Shown here: piece after piece, positions 53,334 to 56,814 of the stretch
Layout: every line of letters starts with the position of its first letter
Position numbering within the stretch: position 1 is the stretch's first letter
NCBI GenBank assembly: GCA_021802055.1
Contig: JAKAAY010000011.1
Coordinates: 1-56,814, forward strand
Source of the DNA: Thermoplasmata archaeon
GTDB lineage: Archaea > Thermoplasmatota > Thermoplasmata > Thermoplasmatales > Thermoplasmataceae
Direction: 5' to 3'
Length of the DNA: 56,814 nucleotides
Notes under the pieces: model-generated
Databases searched by the model: none
The model's input: the letters and a program-made list of their open reading frames with translations, nothing else
What the model was told of the DNA's origin: nothing
Translations under genes and position numbers: made by a program

Positions 53334-54676
53334 CAGATCACCCCGTAAATTAGAAACAAGAAAGGGATCAGGAGGGTTATGGAAGACGCGGAAAGCGCCA
53401 CGGCCACCTGGGAACCCGAAGGCTCTGAAATCTTCCCTTCATTACCTGAAAACACCATTCTTGAAACATGGAAATTTATGCTGGCAAACGCGACGAGAAG
53501 CGAAGCCACCACCAGAGCAACTATTAGCAGGTAACCGCCGGCATATAACCCGGCCAGTATGAGGAACTCCCCAAGAAATGTGCCAAAGGGAGGCGCCCCG
53601 GTTACTGCAAGAGATGACATAATCAGGGCGACCGATGTATATGGCATCCTCTCCTTGAGGCCATGGATGTCAGCGATTTTCTTTGATTCGTACTTTTCAA
53701 GGATGTTGCCCGATGAGTAAAATGCGGCTCCCTTACCAAACGCATGCGTGACAAGGAGAATCATTGCCCCAGTTAGCGCTATACCCCCAATGGTGAAGCC
53801 CAGCAGGATGAGGCCCATATTCTCCATTGTGGAATATGCGAACATTCTCTTGTAGTATCGCTGGGAAGGCAGCATAAGGGCAGAGTATATTATGGTGGTA
53901 ATCCCGAAGAAGATGAAGAGATTCGTTATTGCGGGCGACGCGGTTACCTCATACACCCGGTAAAGTGCATAAATTGCAACGGGCAGCAGGACTCCCGAGA
54001 ACATGGCGCTTATCTCAGAAGGGGCTTCGCTGTGGGCATCTGGGAGCCATGTGTGCATTGGAAACAGACCTATTTTTGTCCCGTAGCCTACCAGCGCAGT
54101 TCCTGCAGCAATCGCTGTGAGTTCTGAATAGGCAACGTGACTGGATAGCAGACTGCTTATGGTAAGGGTGTGGAAATTATAATACATCACCACAACGGAG
54201 AGCAGGCTTATGGTCAACCCTGCGGAGACGATTATCACATACCTCCAGGCCACCTCTATTTTCAATGGCTCCCTTTCAATCACAAGAAGAAGAGTGCTCG
54301 AAACGGTTGTCGCTTCAATTCCAAACCACAGGAGCCCAAAGTTATTCACCGTGATTGAAAAGAACATGCTTGATGCAAATAGATCCATGAGGGACAGGTG
54401 GAGTCTCATATTCCTTGACTCTCCCATCCTGTGATGATATCCTAGACCAAATACCACTGAAAGAAGGTAAATGGAAGCAATTGCTATGATGAAAAAACGG
54501 GACAGGTAGTCCACAAGAAAATCACCAGAAAGTTCCAGCCCGGATACCAGTATATACACGGAGAGGGCGAGGCTGATGGATGCAGATATGACTGCGATCT
54601 GCCTGAATTGTTTCAAGAAGTAGCCCAGCGACAGGAAAGAAGGTACTGATATTAGCAGTAAAATTATGAAATTCAT
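53333..54676 (-). CDS. hyfF: HyfF-like (NuoN/NuoM-type) proton-pumping membrane subunit
   Basis: This is the second antiporter-like subunit, 447 residues, about 14 helices. Ion-path residues are Glu121 in WFGIEATT and Lys201 in GYGTKIGLFPMHTWLPDAH, with His208, Asp213 and His215. The MHTWLPDAHSEAPS segment is the hallmark of the family. Later, THAFGKGAAF holds another conserved His and Lys. The start ATG overlaps the hyfE stop, and its own stop overlaps the large-subunit start, so the operon is tightly coupled. Confidence 0.94.
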   Translation of the reverse strand: MNFIILLLISVPSFLSLGYFLKQFRQIAVISASISLALSVYILVSGLELSGDFLVDYLSRFFIIAIASIYLLSVVFGLGYHHRMGESRNMRLHLSLMDLFASSMFFSITVNNFGLLWFGIEATTVSSTLLLVIEREPLKIEVAWRYVIIVSAGLTISLLSVVVMYYNFHTLTISSLLSSHVAYSELTAIAAGTALVGYGTKIGLFPMHTWLPDAHSEAPSEISAMFSGVLLPVAIYALYRVYEVTASPAITNLFIFFGITTIIYSALMLPSQRYYKRMFAYSTMENMGLILLGFTIGGIALTGAMILLVTHAFGKGAAFYSSGNILEKYESKKIADIHGLKERMPYTSVALIMSSLAVTGAPPFGTFLGEFLILAGLYAGGYLLIVALVVASLLVAFASINFHVSRMVFSGNEGKISEPSGSQVAVALSASSITLLIPFLFLIYGVI

Positions 54677-55293
54677 CCCATCAGCTCCTCGATCCGCGGG
54701 TGCTCAACGTTTTCTGTCACAAGGCCGGTTCCAACGATTATGAGGGCGAGTACGTCAAGGAGGACGCTGATCTCCACGATAAATGGCAGTGGAATAATAG
54801 TCAGGCTCATGAAAATGATGCCGTTTTCCTCTTCAACATAACCGATGAAATGTGCAAAGCTGTTACGCCTTGTGGCGATGAGGAGAAGACCCTGCACAAC
54901 CATGGAAAACCCTATGGCACCAAGCGGAGCCTGTGTTATCTGAAAGAAAAGGTACCTGTACAGGAGAAATGAGAAGATCAGCACTATCACGCTATATATG
55001 CTCACGGATGCCACGCCGTGGGAAGACTCCTTGACGAACATTTTTGACTTGGGGAGTTTCAGGTCGAGAAAGTGCCGTATGAGTATACCTCTGAGAACCA
55101 CGATGAGCGCAGCAAGCACTATGAGATCCGGGGCGTCAGTGGTGACTCCGATGACAGTCGCAGTGACGGCCAGAAGGACTGACTGTGTGACGACGGTGTT
55201 AATCATGGGGCGTATATAGGAACGTGTCTGCACAACGAGGGTGGATCCAAGGATCAGTGCTCCAAGTATGGCTTCTATCTCCAGGTAGATCAT
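54673..55293 (-). CDS. hyfE: HyfE-like membrane subunit
   Basis: This 206-residue protein has about 6-7 membrane helices. It begins MIYLEIEAILGALILGSTLV and ends with a cytosolic tail (VTENVEHPRIEELMG), as HyfE proteins do. Its NuoK-like second half has EEENGIIFM with a conserved Glu within or near the membrane. It overlaps hyfC upstream and hyfF downstream by 4 bases each. Confidence 0.88.
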   Translation of the reverse strand: MIYLEIEAILGALILGSTLVVQTRSYIRPMINTVVTQSVLLAVTATVIGVTTDAPDLIVLAALIVVLRGILIRHFLDLKLPKSKMFVKESSHGVASVSIYSVIVLIFSFLLYRYLFFQITQAPLGAIGFSMVVQGLLLIATRRNSFAHFIGYVEEENGIIFMSLTIIPLPFIVEISVLLDVLALIIVGTGLVTENVEHPRIEELMG

Positions 55294-56237
55294 GCTATCC
55301 CCCCAAGAGTCAGGGTTATGACGGAGAAGATGGAAAGAGCAAATGAAATGGAGAGGAAATCCTGGATCTTGAAAAGTCGTACTTTTCCAAGGCTCTCATT
55401 CACCACCACAAGCATCGCAATGAGCACGAGCCATTTGCCAAACATTATGGGGATGTCAGCCAGGGATCCAATGAGGCCGTCCTGCATAAACCACGGGAAG
55501 GCAAATACGTTGAGGAAAACTGAGCCCAGAAGATATAGCTTGATCATCGAAGAGTACTTTATCATGAAGAGATGGGGGCCAGAGTATTCGTAAACGCGGG
55601 CCTCGTCAATCATACCCAGTTCCATATTTGAACTGCTTTCCAGGGGCAGCTGACCTGTTTCAAACAGAAGCAGCATAAAGAATGCGACCGTGGCGAACAG
55701 ATGGTAAAGACCAAGATATGCCGTTACCGATGTCGACAGTACTGCATTGGTGACATAAGGGTTATTGGTCCCTGAAATCAGCGCTACTGCGAAGAAAACC
55801 AATATAAGCGTAGGCTCAGCATACGCAGAGAACGTTGCAGAACGGCTAGCTCCTATCGCGGATATGTTGCTTCCTGAATTCAGGGCGCCTAGCACAAGCA
55901 ATACGGATGTTAGGGCGAATAGAAGGCCACCTCCAAGGAAGTCGACCGAGACAGAAAGATAATTCGGAAACGGCAAAATGACTGGAATCACGAAGGAGAT
56001 GAGGATATAGATTCCAAAAACAAAGAAGGGGACAAGGAAGAAAATTCTTGTGGAATTCGGAGGCAGAAGAAGCTCCTTCTTAAGAAACTTGGCCAGATCA
56101 TAATAGGGCTGCAATATGGGGGGGCCCCGCCTAGCCTCAAAGAGGGCCTTCGTCCTGTTGAGGATTCCGGTCACTAGGGGTGACAGGATCATTACTCCGA
56201 CTATCTGGACTATTGTCTCAACCCATAACAGCGTCAT
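55290..56237 (-). CDS. hyfC: HyfC-like (NuoH/HycD-type) membrane anchor subunit
   Basis: This subunit joins the soluble arm to the membrane arm and lines the quinone or proton chamber. The loop ARRGPPILQPYYDLAKFLKK (residues 35-54) is the family's hallmark. The acidic loop FETGQLPLESSSNMELGM then DEA matches NuoH loop 3. It has 315 residues and about 8 helices. It is the first gene of the operon; the control region upstream has a pair of direct repeats. Confidence 0.94.
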   Translation of the reverse strand: MTLLWVETIVQIVGVMILSPLVTGILNRTKALFEARRGPPILQPYYDLAKFLKKELLLPPNSTRIFFLVPFFVFGIYILISFVIPVILPFPNYLSVSVDFLGGGLLFALTSVLLVLGALNSGSNISAIGASRSATFSAYAEPTLILVFFAVALISGTNNPYVTNAVLSTSVTAYLGLYHLFATVAFFMLLLFETGQLPLESSSNMELGMIDEARVYEYSGPHLFMIKYSSMIKLYLLGSVFLNVFAFPWFMQDGLIGSLADIPIMFGKWLVLIAMLVVVNESLGKVRLFKIQDFLSISFALSIFSVITLTLGGIA

Positions 56238-56590
56238 ACTCTCACTATGAAGCAGACGTCATCAGCCTTTGAGGCAGTTATGGGTGGACGTCATCACCGG
56301 GAATCTGCATTTTTAAGGATTACTTAAACCTCTCCATCACGTCGTAAAATCATTGTCACAGACTTAGAGGAACTGGCGCAACACCGTGATACCGAATATC
56401 CGGAATTCTCATGGTGTTTCCACCCTCCATTGATTTCAAGATCCGCAAACACGAGGGCCCGGTTACCACGATATGATGTTGGGGCAGTCAACCAGGTGCT
56501 GTATAGAACTGTCTCTATCCATGCACCACGGTCTCCGGCATGAGTCTGTGTCGCTGCTGTACCAGACGCTTACGATCAGTCGCAAGGAAG
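56238..56590. promoter_or_regulatory. Control region of the hyf-like operon
   Basis: On the minus strand, TATA-like boxes lie at about 56313-56320 (CCTTAAAA) and 56325-56333 (TTTAAG). Between them and the hyfC ATG are two copies of GACGTCATCA (56255-56264 and 56287-56296), 32 bases apart, or about three helical turns. They lie in the same face-on register across the probable transcription start. I see no gene from 56340 to 56590. Confidence 0.5.
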
Positions 56591-56610
56591 CCCACCTCTT
56601 CAGGGGTGGG
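56591..56610 (+). repeat. TTCA-loop hairpin (TnpB left end, copy 4)
   Basis: CCCACCTC-TTCA-GGGGTGGG is an 8-bp hairpin (one T-G pair) with the TTCA loop. AAG precedes it and AGGAATTGCG follows. It is 45 bases before the tnpB start at 56655, which shows that this hairpin type belongs to the left ends of TnpB elements. Confidence 0.7.
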
Positions 56611-56654
56611 AGGAATTGCGACACCATTATACAATGAATTGTCGTATCAATATT

Positions 56655-56814
56655 ATGCTTAAAACCCTCCAGATAAAGTTGCTTCCAGATGATAAACAGC
56701 GGGAAGCGTTGACCAATACCTTCATCAAATTCAATGGTGCCTGCAATTTTGTTTCCAGAGTGGCGTTTGAAAGGAAGCTTTACAACAAAGTTTTCCTCCA
56801 GAAAATCGTGTACA
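56655..56814 (+). CDS. tnpB: TnpB, N-terminal part, cut by the window edge
   Basis: ATG 56655 opens MLKTLQIKLLPDDKQREALT and continues KFNGACNFVSRVAFERKLYN, the standard N-terminal segment of TnpB. All 53 visible codons are open. Whether the gene is intact, and whether a tnpA is present, cannot be seen. It differs in sequence from the TnpB at 35500. Confidence 0.85.
   Translation, partial: MLKTLQIKLLPDDKQREALTNTFIKFNGACNFVSRVAFERKLYNKVFLQKIVY

Noticed and set aside
38916-56610. CRISPR array
   Set aside because: The repeated hairpins are few, far apart and imperfect, with no regular spacers. No cas genes are present apart from the TnpB relatives.

Overview
The window comes from an archaeon, most likely of the Thermoplasmata (Thermoplasmatales type). 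The evidence is a transcription factor B gene following a Gar1 gene, a Pcc1-like KEOPS subunit, a TrmB-family regulator, TATA boxes placed 20-30 bases before start codons (leaderless promoters), frequent TTG starts, and a very large secreted sedolisin (an acid-acting protease family) bearing the GLPxGTxW repeat seen in surface proteins of this group. No species is assigned. Function calls rest on motifs and remembered family features, not on database searches.

Layout. 0.5-5.1 kb: a membrane-anchored surface protein with a cytosolic tail domain, a Ras-like GTPase facing it, and a TrmB regulator. 5.2-10.1 kb: the 1612-residue S53 protease. 10.2-12.6 kb: transposase remains around a small two-gene unit with a palindromic operator candidate. 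12.7-15.1 kb: a 12-helix His-bearing membrane protein divergent from heme O synthase. 15.3 kb: tRNA-Arg(GCG). 15.5-35.4 kb: a molybdenum island. 35.5-36.7 kb: an intact TnpB. 36.7-38.6 kb: an MFS transporter and a metal-dependent cyclase-family hydrolase. 38.7-39.1 kb: IS200/IS605 debris. 39.7-44.7 kb: gar1-tfb, pcc1 and a heterodimeric ABC exporter. 45.0 kb: tRNA-Leu(CAA). 45.1-49.2 kb: a broken PIN-domain gene, an Nramp-related transporter with a small membrane protein, more IS debris and an aldehyde dehydrogenase. 49.6-56.2 kb: a six-gene membrane complex related to Hyf/complex I. 56.6 kb to the edge: the start of another tnpB.

The molybdenum island holds nearly the whole cofactor pathway (moaA, moaB, moaC, moaD, moaE, moeA, moeB, a MobA-like and a MocA-like nucleotidyltransferase, fdhD and xdhC). 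It also holds its likely clients: a three-subunit CO dehydrogenase/xanthine oxidase-family enzyme, and two different Cys-type formate dehydrogenase catalytic subunits, one encoded with a NuoE-NuoF (NADH-reacting) fusion. The island could deliver electrons from formate and from an aldehyde, CO or similar substrate to NAD and the membrane.

The Hyf-like operon (HyfC, HyfE, HyfF, NuoD-like, NuoB-like, HyfB) looks like a formate hydrogenlyase membrane arm, but its large subunit has lost the cysteines that bind nickel. It therefore matches the energy-converting hydrogenase-related (Ehr) type rather than a hydrogenase, and is the most interesting system here. A second theme is a family of small hairpins with a TTCA or TTGA loop that marks the left ends of intact and decayed TnpB elements across the right half of the window.
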